Notes under the pieces: generated by a model
The model's database searches: none
Told to the model about the DNA's origin: nothing
What the model saw: the letters and a program-made list of their open reading frames with translations, nothing else
Shown here: piece after piece, positions 41,539 to 50,087 of the stretch
How positions within the stretch are numbered: the first letter of the stretch is position 1
Layout: every line of letters starts with the position of its first letter
Translations under genes and position numbers: made by a program
Assembly: GCF_001988955.1 (NCBI RefSeq)
Contig: NZ_CP014263.1
Span: 4,310,001 to 4,374,000, forward strand
Length of the DNA stretch: 64,000 bases
Reading direction: 5' to 3'
Origin: Spirosoma montaniterrae
GTDB taxonomy: Bacteria > Bacteroidota > Bacteroidia > Cytophagales > Spirosomataceae

Positions 41539-42813
41539 ATGGCAAAGCGTTCTGCTCCGGCTCTCGTTTTTATTTTTATTACGCTGCTCATCGATGTAAC
41601 GGGACTGGGAATCATTATTCCCGTTGTTCCGAAACTCCTCGAACAACTTATTGATGGTAATCTGAGCCAGGCCGCCAGCTACGGCGGCTGGTTGACGTTT
41701 GCTTACGCAGCCATGCAGTTTATTTTCGCGCCCGTGCTGGGCGGCTTAAGCGACCGGTATGGACGCCGGCCCGTGCTGCTGTTTTCACTGTTCGGGTTTG
41801 GGCTTGATTATGTGCTGACGGGTTTTGCGCCGAGTATTGGCTGGCTGTTTCTGGGACGCATCTTTGCGGGCATCACCGGTGCCAGTTTCACCACCGCCAG
41901 CGCGTATATTGCCGACGTTAGCCCACCCGAAAAACGCGCTCAGAATTTTGGGCTGGTTGGTGCAGCTTTTGGGGTCGGTTTTATTCTCGGCCCTGCCCTG
42001 GGTGGTATGCTGGCACAGTTCGGCCCCCGAACACCGTTTTTCGTGGCGGCAGGGTTATCGTTTGTCAACTTCCTGTACGGTCTGTTTGTGCTGCCCGAAT
42101 CGCTCGCGCCCGAAAATCGCCGGGCGTTCGACTGGAAACGGGCCAACCCGATTGGTACGCTGGCACGGCTGGGGCATTACCCGGTTATTCTGGGGTTGGT
42201 CGCGTCGCTGGTACTGATTTATATTGCCGGGTTCTCGGTGCAGGGCACGTGGACGTTCTATACGATGGAGAAATTTAAGTGGAACGAACAAACCGTAGGC
42301 TGGTCACTGGCAATGATTGGCCTGTGCTTCGCTATCGTGCAGGGTGGCCTTACCCGGATTATTATCCCGAAACTTGGTCAGCAGCGGTCGGTATATGTGG
42401 GGTTGATGTTCTCGGCCATTGGGTTCGCGCTCTTTGCTGCGGCCACACAAAGCTGGATGATGTTTGCCTTTATGGGCGTTTATGCGCTCGGCGGCATTGC
42501 GGGGCCATCGATTCAGGGCATTATTTCAACGCAGGTGCCAGCCAACGAGCAGGGCGAAGTGCAGGGCGCACTCACCAGTTTAGCCAGCACTACGTCGATC
42601 TTCGGCCCGCTGATTATGACCAATTTGTTCTCGTATTTCACCAGCAATAACGCCCCGGTTTATTTTCCCGGTGCACCTTACGTGCTGAGTGCTATTCTGA
42701 CCGTTATTAGCGCGTTTTTGGCGTGGCGCGGGTTTCGGAATCCAAAGGTGGCCGTTGCCCCCGCAACCGCGCCAGCACCGGCTGAATCGTATCGCGCTCA
42801 ACCCGAAGAATAA
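41539..42813 (+). CDS. TetA-like MFS exporter
   Basis: A 424-residue 12-helix major facilitator of the TCR/Tet group. Motif [18 protein letters not shown] lies between helices 2 and 3, and [51 protein letters not shown] covers helices 4-5, as in TetA-type drug/proton antiporters. The substrate is unknown; similarity to TetA is not evidence for tetracycline resistance. The last 107 nt, a low-complexity [20 protein letters not shown] tail, overlap the end of the convergent flippase gene. Confidence 0.85.
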   Translation: MAKRSAPALVFIFITLLIDVTGLGIIIPVVPKLLEQLIDGNLSQAASYGGWLTFAYAAMQFIFAPVLGGLSDRYGRRPVLLFSLFGFGLDYVLTGFAPSIGWLFLGRIFAGITGASFTTASAYIADVSPPEKRAQNFGLVGAAFGVGFILGPALGGMLAQFGPRTPFFVAAGLSFVNFLYGLFVLPESLAPENRRAFDWKRANPIGTLARLGHYPVILGLVASLVLIYIAGFSVQGTWTFYTMEKFKWNEQTVGWSLAMIGLCFAIVQGGLTRIIIPKLGQQRSVYVGLMFSAIGFALFAAATQSWMMFAFMGVYALGGIAGPSIQGIISTQVPANEQGEVQGALTSLASTTSIFGPLIMTNLFSYFTSNNAPVYFPGAPYVLSAILTVISAFLAWRGFRNPKVAVAPATAPAPAESYRAQPEE

Positions 42814-44287
42814 CCAGCAAAAACAGCCCAAACAGGGCCAGATGGACCGGCACGGCTATCCACAAATTCGCTATTGGAAATTGCTGCGAGAGCCAGATCA
42901 ATGCCCCCGCCCCCAGCACATAGCCCGCTGCCGAACGTAGGTCATACGGCACGGGGTAATGCCGTTCGCCCAGCACATAACACAGAGCCATCATCACAAA
43001 TGTAGACGCGAGAAACGCCCAAGCACAGCCCAAATAGCCAATTCTCGGAATCAGCACAACGTTGCCCAACACCGTAACGGCCAGCCCGACCACGGTTATC
43101 AGCGTGCCAAACCGGGTTTTGTCGCTGAGTTTGAACCAGAATGAGATGTTGTAGTAGACGCCCAAAAACAGGTTTGCCAACAGCAAAATCGGTACAATAT
43201 CCAACCCCACCCGATACATGGGCGACCGCAGCATCAGCAACCCCACCGCGTCGAGGTTCAGACTAACACCCACCCACAGCAGTACGCATACGATTACAAA
43301 CCATTTGGTAACACGGGCCAGCAAGCCGGGTGCATTTTTGTCTTCTGCCTGAGAGAAAAAGAACGGATCAGCCGCGAATTTGAACGACTGAATGGCTAAA
43401 CTCATAAACACCGACAGTTTATAACAATTGCCGTAAATACCTACGGCATCTTCGGTGCTCAGACCAGGATAAAACCCCTCTGGAAGCCAGTGCATCAGCA
43501 CTATTCGGTCAGTGAGCGTGTTAAGCAAACCGGCCAGCGTGGTCAGCATAAGCGGGAACGAATAAACGACCAACGACCGCACGTCGTTGCGCCGGAGTTG
43601 AAACCGGAATTGGCTCAGCACGTCGCGCAACAGCCAGAAATACAATGCGTTGGCTATCAGGTTAGCTAAGAAGATATAGCCCGGCCCAACAGCGGGGTCG
43701 TAGAACAAGCGCACGAACGGCTGAAGAATCGGAAGGTATTTACCGGCGTAAACGTCGCGGCAAAACAGCAGGAAGAAAAAGTTCAACCCTACCATTACGA
43801 TTACATTCGTGATCTTCGCCAGCACGAACTGCCGGGCACGGTTTTCGGCACGCAGCCGGGCAAACGGAATTGCCATAAAGGCATCGATGGCTACCAGCAG
43901 AGCTACCCAGCGAATAAATGGTTCCTGCCCCCGATAGTCGAGCCACTCTGCGATTTGGGGCGTCAGAATAAAAATGACCGTGGTGAAAACCAGCGTAATA
44001 ACCATTACAAGGCTCAACGTATTGTTGAAAGCCGCGTCGCGCTGTTCGGCATTTTCAGTTCCTTTAGCGCGGGCAGACGTTCGGAAAAAGGCCGTTTCGA
44101 GGCCAAACGTATAAATCGCCAGCATCAGGGCCACGTAAGAATACAACACCACGTTCGACGACAATTCGCCCGGTTTGGTAAATACTGCCGTTTGCAGCGG
44201 CACCAGCGCGAAGTTTATCATGCGCGGTACAATGGTACTCAGGCCATACAGAGCCGTATCGCCCGCCAGTTTTTTAAAGGCACTCAT
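42707..44287 (-). CDS. Oligosaccharide/lipid flippase family protein
   Basis: A 526-residue membrane protein with about 14 helices, of the Wzx/MATE-like polysaccharide flippase group that moves lipid-linked sugars across the inner membrane. Typical start: [77 protein letters not shown] and the central [15 protein letters not shown] also fit. The C-terminal tail ([30 protein letters not shown]) overlaps the MFS gene on the other strand. No glycan gene cluster surrounds it. Confidence 0.8.
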   Translation of the reverse strand: MSAFKKLAGDTALYGLSTIVPRMINFALVPLQTAVFTKPGELSSNVVLYSYVALMLAIYTFGLETAFFRTSARAKGTENAEQRDAAFNNTLSLVMVITLVFTTVIFILTPQIAEWLDYRGQEPFIRWVALLVAIDAFMAIPFARLRAENRARQFVLAKITNVIVMVGLNFFFLLFCRDVYAGKYLPILQPFVRLFYDPAVGPGYIFLANLIANALYFWLLRDVLSQFRFQLRRNDVRSLVVYSFPLMLTTLAGLLNTLTDRIVLMHWLPEGFYPGLSTEDAVGIYGNCYKLSVFMSLAIQSFKFAADPFFFSQAEDKNAPGLLARVTKWFVIVCVLLWVGVSLNLDAVGLLMLRSPMYRVGLDIVPILLLANLFLGVYYNISFWFKLSDKTRFGTLITVVGLAVTVLGNVVLIPRIGYLGCAWAFLASTFVMMALCYVLGERHYPVPYDLRSAAGYVLGAGALIWLSQQFPIANLWIAVPVHLALFGLFLLVILRVERDTIQPVLARLRGQRPPLDSETRATPKTR

Positions 44288-44344
44288 TCAGCACGGGGAG
44301 TTGCCCGCTTACGTAATCGGGCCAACAAAGTTACGGCGTTTGGT

Positions 44345-44352
44345 TATCTTTG
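44345..44352 (+). promoter_or_regulatory. -7 element of the purH promoter
   Basis: TATCTTTG matches TAnnTTTG exactly. Transcription would start around 44359, right at the first base of the leader hairpin. No clear -33 TTG. Confidence 0.5.
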
Positions 44353-44359
44353 CATGGTA

Positions 44360-44432
44360 GGCCGAAACAGGCTCCGGCTGTTTCGTGTCGTGTGCTTAAC
44401 TTCTTCTGAAGCAGTCGGAGCCTGTTTCGGCC
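44360..44432 (+). promoter_or_regulatory. purH leader with two competing hairpins
   Basis: A perfect 17-bp inverted repeat (44360-44376 GGCCGAAACAGGCTCCG, and 44416-44432) spans the 5' leader and ends 6 nt before the purH ATG. The inner word CGAAACAG (44363-44370) can pair instead with CTGTTTCG at 44378-44385. The two foldings exclude each other; only the long one covers the ribosome site. This could regulate purH. No known purine riboswitch sequence is recognised. Confidence 0.5.
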
Positions 44433-44438
44433 AAACGC

Positions 44439-45995
44439 ATGTCTTCCAAAATATCTTCCGCATTAATTTCCGTCTACTACAAAGACGGCCTTGAGCCGCT
44501 GGTTCAATTGCTTCACCAACAGGGCGTTAAACTTTATTCAACAGGAGGCACCCAGTCGTTCATCGAACAACTGGGCATTCCGGTAGTGGCTGTTGAGGCT
44601 ATTACGGGCTACCCATCGATTTTTGGCGGACGGGTAAAAACGCTGCACCCGGCGGTGATGGGCGGCATTCTGTACCGGCGTGATGTAGACAGTGATCTCG
44701 AACAGGCTCAAAAGCACGAGATTCCGCCCATCGATATGGTCGTGGTCGATCTGTATCCATTTGAGGAAACGGTAGCGTCAGGCGCATCGGACGAAGACAT
44801 CATTGAAAAGATTGACATCGGCGGAATTTCGCTGATTCGGGCGGCTGCCAAAAATCACAACGATGTACTTATCGTATCCTCACGCGACCAATACGCCGAT
44901 GTTGTGAAACTGCTGACCGAAAAAGATGGCAGCACCGACCTCGCCGACCGTCGGCAGTATGCGGGCGCGGCCTTTCGGGTCACGTCGCAGTACGACACGG
45001 CTATTCAGACCTATTTCAACCCCGCCCCCGTCCCCTCCCCATTAGGGAGGGGTGAAGACCATCCAAGAACAGCCCCCCTCCCTAACGGGGAGGGGACGGG
45101 GGTGGGGTTGCGCTACGGCGAAAACCCGCACCAGCAGGCTACATTCTACGGCGATTTGGATGCTATGTTCGACAAACTACACGGTAAAGAATTGTCGTTC
45201 AATAACTTAGTCGACGTTGATGCCTGCGTCGGGCTGATTGATGAGTTCAGCGAAACAACGTTTGCCATTATCAAGCACACCAATGCCTGTGGCATTGCTT
45301 CGGCATCGACCCCGAAAGAAGCTTATCTGAACGCGCTGGCCTGCGACCCGGTTTCGGCTTTCGGAGGTGTCGTGATTACCAACGCGCCGGTTGATCTGGA
45401 AACTGCTGAAGAGTTGAACAAACTGTTCATGGAAATCCTGATTGCACCCGACTTCGCGCCCGAAGCCCTCGATCTGTTACGCTCGAAGAAGAACCGGATT
45501 CTGCTAAAACGCAAGCCCGCTGAACTGCCATCGAAGTTAGTCAAAACCATTTTGAACGGCCTGCTCGAACAAGACAAAGACAACCAGACCGAAACCGCCG
45601 ACCAGTTTAAGACCGTTACGCTCAAAAGCCCCACCGACAGCGAGTTACGTGCGCTGGAGTTTGCGCTCAAAGTCTGCAAACACACCAAGTCGAACACCAT
45701 TGTGCTGGCAAAGGAAAATCAGTTGCTGGCGAGTGGCGTGGGGCAAACCTCACGCGTCGATGCGTTGCGGCAAGCCATCGAGAAAGCACGTGCATTTGGC
45801 TTCGATCTGACCGGAGCCGTAATGGCGTCGGATGCGTTTTTCCCCTTTCCCGACTGCGTTGAAATAGCGCATCAGGCGGGCATTACGGCGGTGGTGCAGC
45901 CCGGCGGTTCTATCCGCGACCAGGATTCTATCGACTACTGTAATCAGCACGGCCTGGCAATGGTGACTACGGGCGTGCGACATTTTAAACATTAA
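44439..45995 (+). CDS. purH: Bifunctional AICAR formyltransferase / IMP cyclohydrolase, with repeat-derived insert
   Basis: A 518-residue enzyme for the last two steps of IMP synthesis. The cyclohydrolase (MGS-like) domain (1 to about 150) has STGGTQSFI, GFP-like ITGYPSIFGGRVKTLHP and IDIGGISLIRAAAKNH. The transformylase part starts at LRYGENPHQQATFY (about 226), with the catalytic Lys-His in IKHTNACGIAS and ACDPVSAFGGVV. Between YDTAIQTYFN and LRYGENPHQ about 30 residues (PAPVPSPLGRGEDHPRTAPL etc., about 194-224) are encoded by a palindromic element. The usual homologue has a different short linker there. The rest looks intact. Confidence 0.93.
   Translation: MSSKISSALISVYYKDGLEPLVQLLHQQGVKLYSTGGTQSFIEQLGIPVVAVEAITGYPSIFGGRVKTLHPAVMGGILYRRDVDSDLEQAQKHEIPPIDMVVVDLYPFEETVASGASDEDIIEKIDIGGISLIRAAAKNHNDVLIVSSRDQYADVVKLLTEKDGSTDLADRRQYAGAAFRVTSQYDTAIQTYFNPAPVPSPLGRGEDHPRTAPLPNGEGTGVGLRYGENPHQQATFYGDLDAMFDKLHGKELSFNNLVDVDACVGLIDEFSETTFAIIKHTNACGIASASTPKEAYLNALACDPVSAFGGVVITNAPVDLETAEELNKLFMEILIAPDFAPEALDLLRSKKNRILLKRKPAELPSKLVKTILNGLLEQDKDNQTETADQFKTVTLKSPTDSELRALEFALKVCKHTKSNTIVLAKENQLLASGVGQTSRVDALRQAIEKARAFGFDLTGAVMASDAFFPFPDCVEIAHQAGITAVVQPGGSIRDQDSIDYCNQHGLAMVTTGVRHFKH
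45017..45110. repeat. C-rich palindromic element inside purH
   Basis: Arms 45017-45052 and 45075-45110 pair over 36 bp with 2 mismatches and a 22-nt loop. A 21-nt core (45032-45052) is identical to 2498-2518 in the intergenic copy. The frame stays open through the element and gives Pro/Gly-rich sequence (PSPLGRG...PLPNGEGTGVG). Confidence 0.9.
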
Positions 45996-46096
45996 CTGTG
46001 ATTCGTCGGATTATACTGACTGACTATGATTTTATTGATTCACTGCCGAAGGCGAAATAATCATAGTCAGTCAGCATAATCCGATGAATCACAGTT
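45994..46096. repeat. 38-bp hairpin of GACTGACT words between purH and plsC
   Basis: Arms 45994-46031 and 46059-46096 pair over 38 bp with 2 mismatches and a 27-nt loop. It begins inside the purH stop codon and ends 13 nt before the plsC start, so it fills the gap. Words such as ACTGACTGACTATGATT build the arms. No T tract. Confidence 0.92.
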
Positions 46097-46109
46097 CAGA
46101 AGTCTATTT

Positions 46110-46841
46110 ATGCGCCTGCTCTACACCCTTTATTGTGGCGTTTATTTTGTTGCGCTGTATATCGTGCTGTTTCCGATTCAGTTCGTGTTTTTGCAACGCG
46201 AAGCATGGAAGCCGATTGCGCATAAAATCAACTATCTCTGGGGAAGCCTGTTTTTTATCGGCGCGGGGATTCCGGTGCGTATCGAGCATCGGTTTCGGCC
46301 CGACCCCAAACAGGTGTATGTATTTTGTGCCAATCACTTTTCCTACTTAGACATTCCTGCAATGGGCGTTGTCATTAAAAACTACTACGCTTTTGTTGGG
46401 AAAAGTGACGTGAAACATATTCCATTGCTGGGCTATATGTTTGCCAAACTGCACCTTCAGGTCGACCGTGACCGGCCCAACAGCCGCGCCTATTCGCTGG
46501 CAAAGTCGATCCGAACGCTGGCGTCGGGCCGGAGCATCGTGATTTTCCCGGAAGGCGGCATTCGCGCTCCGCATCCGCCCCAGATGGTGCCGTTTAAGGA
46601 TGGCGCATTTGTAATGGCGATTCAGCAACAGGTGCCTATTGTGCCGGTAACATTACTAAATAACCACCAGATTTTGCCCGATAAAAAGAAAGTCAGAATG
46701 CACTGGCAACCGCTGCGGGCTATTGTTCACCCGCCTATCGATACAAAAAACCTGACGCAAAACGACGCAACATGGCTAAAACAGGAAACGTATCGTATTA
46801 TTGATGCCGAGTTGACAAAGGCATCAGCCGTGCAGGTTTAA
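46110..46841 (+). CDS. plsC: 1-acyl-sn-glycerol-3-phosphate acyltransferase
   Basis: A 243-residue membrane-bound acyltransferase that makes phosphatidic acid. An N-terminal hydrophobic stretch (YTLYCGVYFVALYIVLFPIQFVFL) anchors it. The catalytic box NHFSYLD (His-x4-Asp) lies near residue 75, GKSDVKHIPLLGYMF is the second block, and FPEGGIRAPHPP the third, followed by IVPVTLLNNH. These are the four PlsC blocks in order. A second PlsC-like gene is at 60679. gatC starts 14 nt after the stop. Confidence 0.9.
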   Translation: MRLLYTLYCGVYFVALYIVLFPIQFVFLQREAWKPIAHKINYLWGSLFFIGAGIPVRIEHRFRPDPKQVYVFCANHFSYLDIPAMGVVIKNYYAFVGKSDVKHIPLLGYMFAKLHLQVDRDRPNSRAYSLAKSIRTLASGRSIVIFPEGGIRAPHPPQMVPFKDGAFVMAIQQQVPIVPVTLLNNHQILPDKKKVRMHWQPLRAIVHPPIDTKNLTQNDATWLKQETYRIIDAELTKASAVQV

Positions 46842-46855
46842 ACGAATCTTTTCTT

Positions 46856-47143
46856 ATGCAAGTGACCCCCGAAATGCTGCAAAAAATTGCTCATCTGGCC
46901 CGGCTGGAGGTACATCCCGACGAAGAAACCGACCTGCTGCAAAGTCTGAACGGTGTACTGACCTGGATGGAGCAACTCAATGAGGTAGACACCACGGGCG
47001 TGGAGCCATTGACGCACATTTCTGCTGAAATCAACGTGCTGCGCGATGATGTGACAGGTACTCACCTGCCCCGCGAACAGGCACTCCAAAACGCTCCCCG
47101 GCAAAATGGCGTTTTCTTTGAAGTGCCGAAAGTGCTCGACTAA
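46856..47143 (+). CDS. gatC: Asp/Glu-tRNA amidotransferase subunit C
   Basis: A 95-residue GatC, the small subunit that stabilises the GatCAB complex converting Glu-tRNA(Gln) (or Asp-tRNA(Asn)) to the amide form. Typical features: MLQKIAHLARLEVHPDEETDLLQSLNGVLTWMEQLNEVDTTGVEPLTHI, RDDVTGTHLPREQALQNAPRQNGVFFEVPKVLD. Length is normal. gatA and gatB are not nearby, as is common. Confidence 0.93.
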   Translation: MQVTPEMLQKIAHLARLEVHPDEETDLLQSLNGVLTWMEQLNEVDTTGVEPLTHISAEINVLRDDVTGTHLPREQALQNAPRQNGVFFEVPKVLD

Positions 47144-47163
47144 TTCACACCGACCAATCTGTT

Positions 47164-48138
47164 ATGGAACCATTCTCCTCCCGCATCGATCTTGCCCCGC
47201 TCACTGAAGCCATCGGTGCTATCCGAGCCGAAGTCGGTAAAGTTATCGTTGGTCAGCAACAAACCATTGATTTGCTGCTGACGGCCCTGCTCGCCGACGG
47301 ACACGTGCTGATCGAGGGCGTTCCAGGCGTGGCAAAAACGCTTACAGCCAAGTTGCTGGCAAAAACGCTCTCGGTGGGTTTCAGCCGGATTCAGTTTACG
47401 CCCGATTTGATGCCGTCGGATGTATTGGGCACATCGGTGTTTCAACCTAAAACCGGCGATTTTTCGTTTCGGCAGGGGCCGATTTTCTCGAATCTGGTGC
47501 TGATTGACGAAATCAACCGCGCGCCAGCCAAAACACAGGCCGCGCTGTTTGAGGTTATGGAAGAACGGCAAATCACGAACGATGGCACTACTTACCCGCT
47601 TGATGAGCCGTTTATGGTGCTGGCAACCCAAAACCCTATCGAACAGGAGGGTACGTATCGCCTGCCCGAAGCGCAACTCGACCGTTTCCTATTCAAAATT
47701 GTAGTTGACTATCCTACCGAAGCCGCCGAGATTGACATTCTGCGCGGTCATCATAAACGGCGAAATCTGACCGACGCGCTCGACGCCATAACCGCCGTGC
47801 TGACCGCCGACCAACTCATCAGCCTGCGAACGCAGGTACAGCACGTGCATGTCGAAGACCATTTGTTTAGCTACATTGCCCAGCTTGTGCAAGCTACCCG
47901 CGCCAACAAATCGCTATACTTAGGCGCATCGCCCCGCGCATCGGTAGCTTTGCTGAACGGTGCCAAAGCCCTTGCCACGCTGCGAGGCCGCGATTTTATC
48001 ACGCCCGAAGACGTGCAGGAATTAGCCGCACCCGTGTTGAGGCACCGCGTTTTGCTCACACCCGAACGCGAAATGGAGGGTGGCACCGCCGATGAGGTCA
48101 TTGGTCAGTTGGTACAGAGGGTAGAGGTGCCACGTTAA
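47164..48138 (+). CDS. MoxR-family AAA ATPase
   Basis: A 324-residue AAA chaperone of the MoxR group. Walker A EGVPGVAKTLTAKLLA (about residues 50-65), Walker B LVLIDEINRAPAKTQAALFEVMEERQIT, sensor VLATQNPIEQEGTYRLPEAQLDRF, and the C-terminal ASPRASVALLNGAKALA are all present. MoxR proteins act with DUF58/VWA proteins to insert cofactors or assemble complexes; a DUF58 gene lies downstream (50088) after two exported proteins. It probably serves both DUF58 proteins in this window. Confidence 0.9.
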   Translation: MEPFSSRIDLAPLTEAIGAIRAEVGKVIVGQQQTIDLLLTALLADGHVLIEGVPGVAKTLTAKLLAKTLSVGFSRIQFTPDLMPSDVLGTSVFQPKTGDFSFRQGPIFSNLVLIDEINRAPAKTQAALFEVMEERQITNDGTTYPLDEPFMVLATQNPIEQEGTYRLPEAQLDRFLFKIVVDYPTEAAEIDILRGHHKRRNLTDALDAITAVLTADQLISLRTQVQHVHVEDHLFSYIAQLVQATRANKSLYLGASPRASVALLNGAKALATLRGRDFITPEDVQELAAPVLRHRVLLTPEREMEGGTADEVIGQLVQRVEVPR

Positions 48139-48140
48139 GA

Positions 48141-48245
48141 AGTGAAAAATGAATAGTGAAAAGTTGAGTTGGACCGTTGGTAAGCGACCCTCAGGCTGGT
48201 GGGTTAGCGTACTCATTTTTCTCTTTTCATTATTAACTTTTCACT
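48141..48245. repeat. Inverted GTGAAAA word arrays covering a start codon and signal peptide
   Basis: An array at 48141-48166 (AGTGAAAAATGAATAGTGAA...) begins 2 nt after the moxR stop and contains the ATG of the next gene (48149). An opposite array at 48211-48245 (TTTTTCTCTTTTCATT...ACTTTTCACT) encodes the signal core. The arms pair over about 23 nt with around 4 mismatches. Confidence 0.65.
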
Positions 48246-49261
48246 ACACAAAAGCCCAACTTACCGGCACCTGGATTGGTGTGCATTCGGAATGGGACAG
48301 CGATTTCGTTTGCCCGCTGCCAGCCTACCTGCGTCTAAACGCCGACAGCACTTACCAACTCGGTCTGGTTGAAGGAACTACCCCACCCATTCGCTCGACC
48401 TGGGCCGTTCAGGGCAACCGCGTTCGGCTCGATACCATTCATTATGCGCCAGGATTGGTGCAGGTAGAAGGCAACTTGCTCCGCATTGGCACGTTTTACC
48501 CGATGGTGTTCCGGCGGTTTCAGACTATTCCACTCGACTCAATTGCTGTCTATCAACAACTTAGTGGCCGTGTATGGCAATCAGACAGCCTGACGATAGC
48601 ATTGTTTGCCGACGGACGGGTTAGTCTGGAAAACCGCACGGCGAAAAACCGCACGGTACATTTCTGGCGAGTGGCCCGGCTCGATGCGTCGCTGTTTCTG
48701 GTGATACGCGGCAGCCCACACGAACGCGATGGCAACTACAAACCGCTTTGGCAACTGACAAGCGTATCGCCTACAGCCATTCAGGCCATCGGCTGGAATG
48801 GGCGCAACGTTAGCACCGAAACATTTCGCTTAGGGCGTTCGCTTACATCGGCAGACAGTTGCCGGTCAAGCGGGTTTCAGCCCTGCGACAACTGCTTTTC
48901 GTGGCAATGGTATTATACGCAACTCAACGCTGAACGGCAGCAATACGTGAAAGAGGTTATGCAGAAACACTATCATCCGATTGATTTGCCGGGGCAGTCG
49001 GGGCTGCTTCGGGCGCGGTTTGTGGTAAACTGTCAGGGCGAACGCGGCCTGTTCGACATCGCCGGATTTGATACCGATTACTGCCCCTTTGTTTTCGACA
49101 AGTGCATTACGGAGCAAGTTCAGGACATTTGCCGCCGACACGTTGATTTTGAAGGCTTATCGTATTATGTCAGCGGTCAAACAGAACGACGCCCCGAAGA
49201 TAAAGGCGTTTCGCTGACATTCCGGCTTAAAGACGGTTGCATAACTGATGTGTTGCCATGA
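48149..49261 (+). CDS. Hypothetical exported protein in the MoxR operon
   Basis: A 370-residue protein with signal MNSEKLSWTVGKRPSGWWVSVLIFLFSLLTFHYTKAQ. The start MNSEK parallels MKSEK of the BatD-like protein at 25226, both from similar repeat arms. The mature N-terminal half (LTGTWIGVHSEWDSDFVCPLPAYLRLNADSTYQLG) looks like a lipocalin-type barrel; the C-terminal half has CDNCFSWQWYY and several Cys pairs, with a TonB-C-like pattern (LRARFVVNCQGERGLFDIAGF). Function unknown. It lies between moxR and a TPR gene and overlaps the latter by 4 nt. Confidence 0.6.
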   Translation: MNSEKLSWTVGKRPSGWWVSVLIFLFSLLTFHYTKAQLTGTWIGVHSEWDSDFVCPLPAYLRLNADSTYQLGLVEGTTPPIRSTWAVQGNRVRLDTIHYAPGLVQVEGNLLRIGTFYPMVFRRFQTIPLDSIAVYQQLSGRVWQSDSLTIALFADGRVSLENRTAKNRTVHFWRVARLDASLFLVIRGSPHERDGNYKPLWQLTSVSPTAIQAIGWNGRNVSTETFRLGRSLTSADSCRSSGFQPCDNCFSWQWYYTQLNAERQQYVKEVMQKHYHPIDLPGQSGLLRARFVVNCQGERGLFDIAGFDTDYCPFVFDKCITEQVQDICRRHVDFEGLSYYVSGQTERRPEDKGVSLTFRLKDGCITDVLP

Positions 49262-50082
49262 TCCGACTCGCGCTTTCTCTGTCGTTCTTTCCCCTGCTGG
49301 CTTCGGCGCAAACTGACGATAGCCATTTTCTGCAATCGTGCGCGTCGATGCTGGCCGCGAACCGGGCCGCGCCAACGCAGTTTTTTTTCAGCACTAAACG
49401 CGAACAAAACCGGCTCGATACGGCGACCGCTACCGGCCCTAACTACCGATTGCGGGCGTTGAATTATGTTTGGCTGCGCCACTATGAGCAGGCCGCGCAG
49501 TGGTTCGAGAAAGCTGCCGAACACTTCCCGAAAGAACACGGAGCAGCAGGTGAGTTTTATTTTACGTTTTTGCGCGATACGGACCGCGCCCTGCGTCATC
49601 TCAACGCCTTCGACGCGCTGACCGTTAATTTCGATGACCACATAAACCACAATCCTGTCAGCTACCTGCGTGGGTTGGTATATCGGGATAGGGGCAACCA
49701 CCCAAAAGCCATTGAGCAGTTTTGCATTGCTATCGACTCGCTCGAAAAAAAGCACGGAGCCGAGTGGGTCAACTACCGACATTACGTAAGCCGGGCCGTA
49801 AGTTATTTAGCCACGCAACAGCCTGGCAAAGCATTACTTGACTTAGACAAAGCCGCGCACAATTATCCCAAATCGCCGTTGGTGCAGTATCAGCGTGGGG
49901 TGGCCCTGCGGCAGTTGGGTCGCACCGCCGAAGCCCGCACGGCCTTGCAGGATGCTTCATTTTTTTACAAACAAAACCGTGCTCAGCGAGGCTCCTACCC
50001 ACAGGAAGACGACAATAATCCGTTGTTCGAACCCGACATCGACGCTGCCATCGACGCGCTGCCAGCCACTAACCGCAACTGA
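49258..50082 (+). CDS. Exported TPR protein in the MoxR operon
   Basis: A 274-residue protein with signal MIRLALSLSFFPLLASAQ. TPR-like units occur from residue 60 to 240 (ALNYVWLRHYEQAAQWFEKAAEHFP, YLRGLVYRDRGNHPKAIEQFCIAI, RAVSYLATQQPGKALLDLDKAAHNYP, YQRGVALRQLGRTAEARTALQDA). It probably mediates protein contacts in the periplasm. Coupled to the preceding gene (ATGA) and followed 5 nt later by the DUF58 gene. Confidence 0.7.
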   Translation: MIRLALSLSFFPLLASAQTDDSHFLQSCASMLAANRAAPTQFFFSTKREQNRLDTATATGPNYRLRALNYVWLRHYEQAAQWFEKAAEHFPKEHGAAGEFYFTFLRDTDRALRHLNAFDALTVNFDDHINHNPVSYLRGLVYRDRGNHPKAIEQFCIAIDSLEKKHGAEWVNYRHYVSRAVSYLATQQPGKALLDLDKAAHNYPKSPLVQYQRGVALRQLGRTAEARTALQDASFFYKQNRAQRGSYPQEDDNNPLFEPDIDAAIDALPATNRN

Positions 50083-50087
50083 CTATC

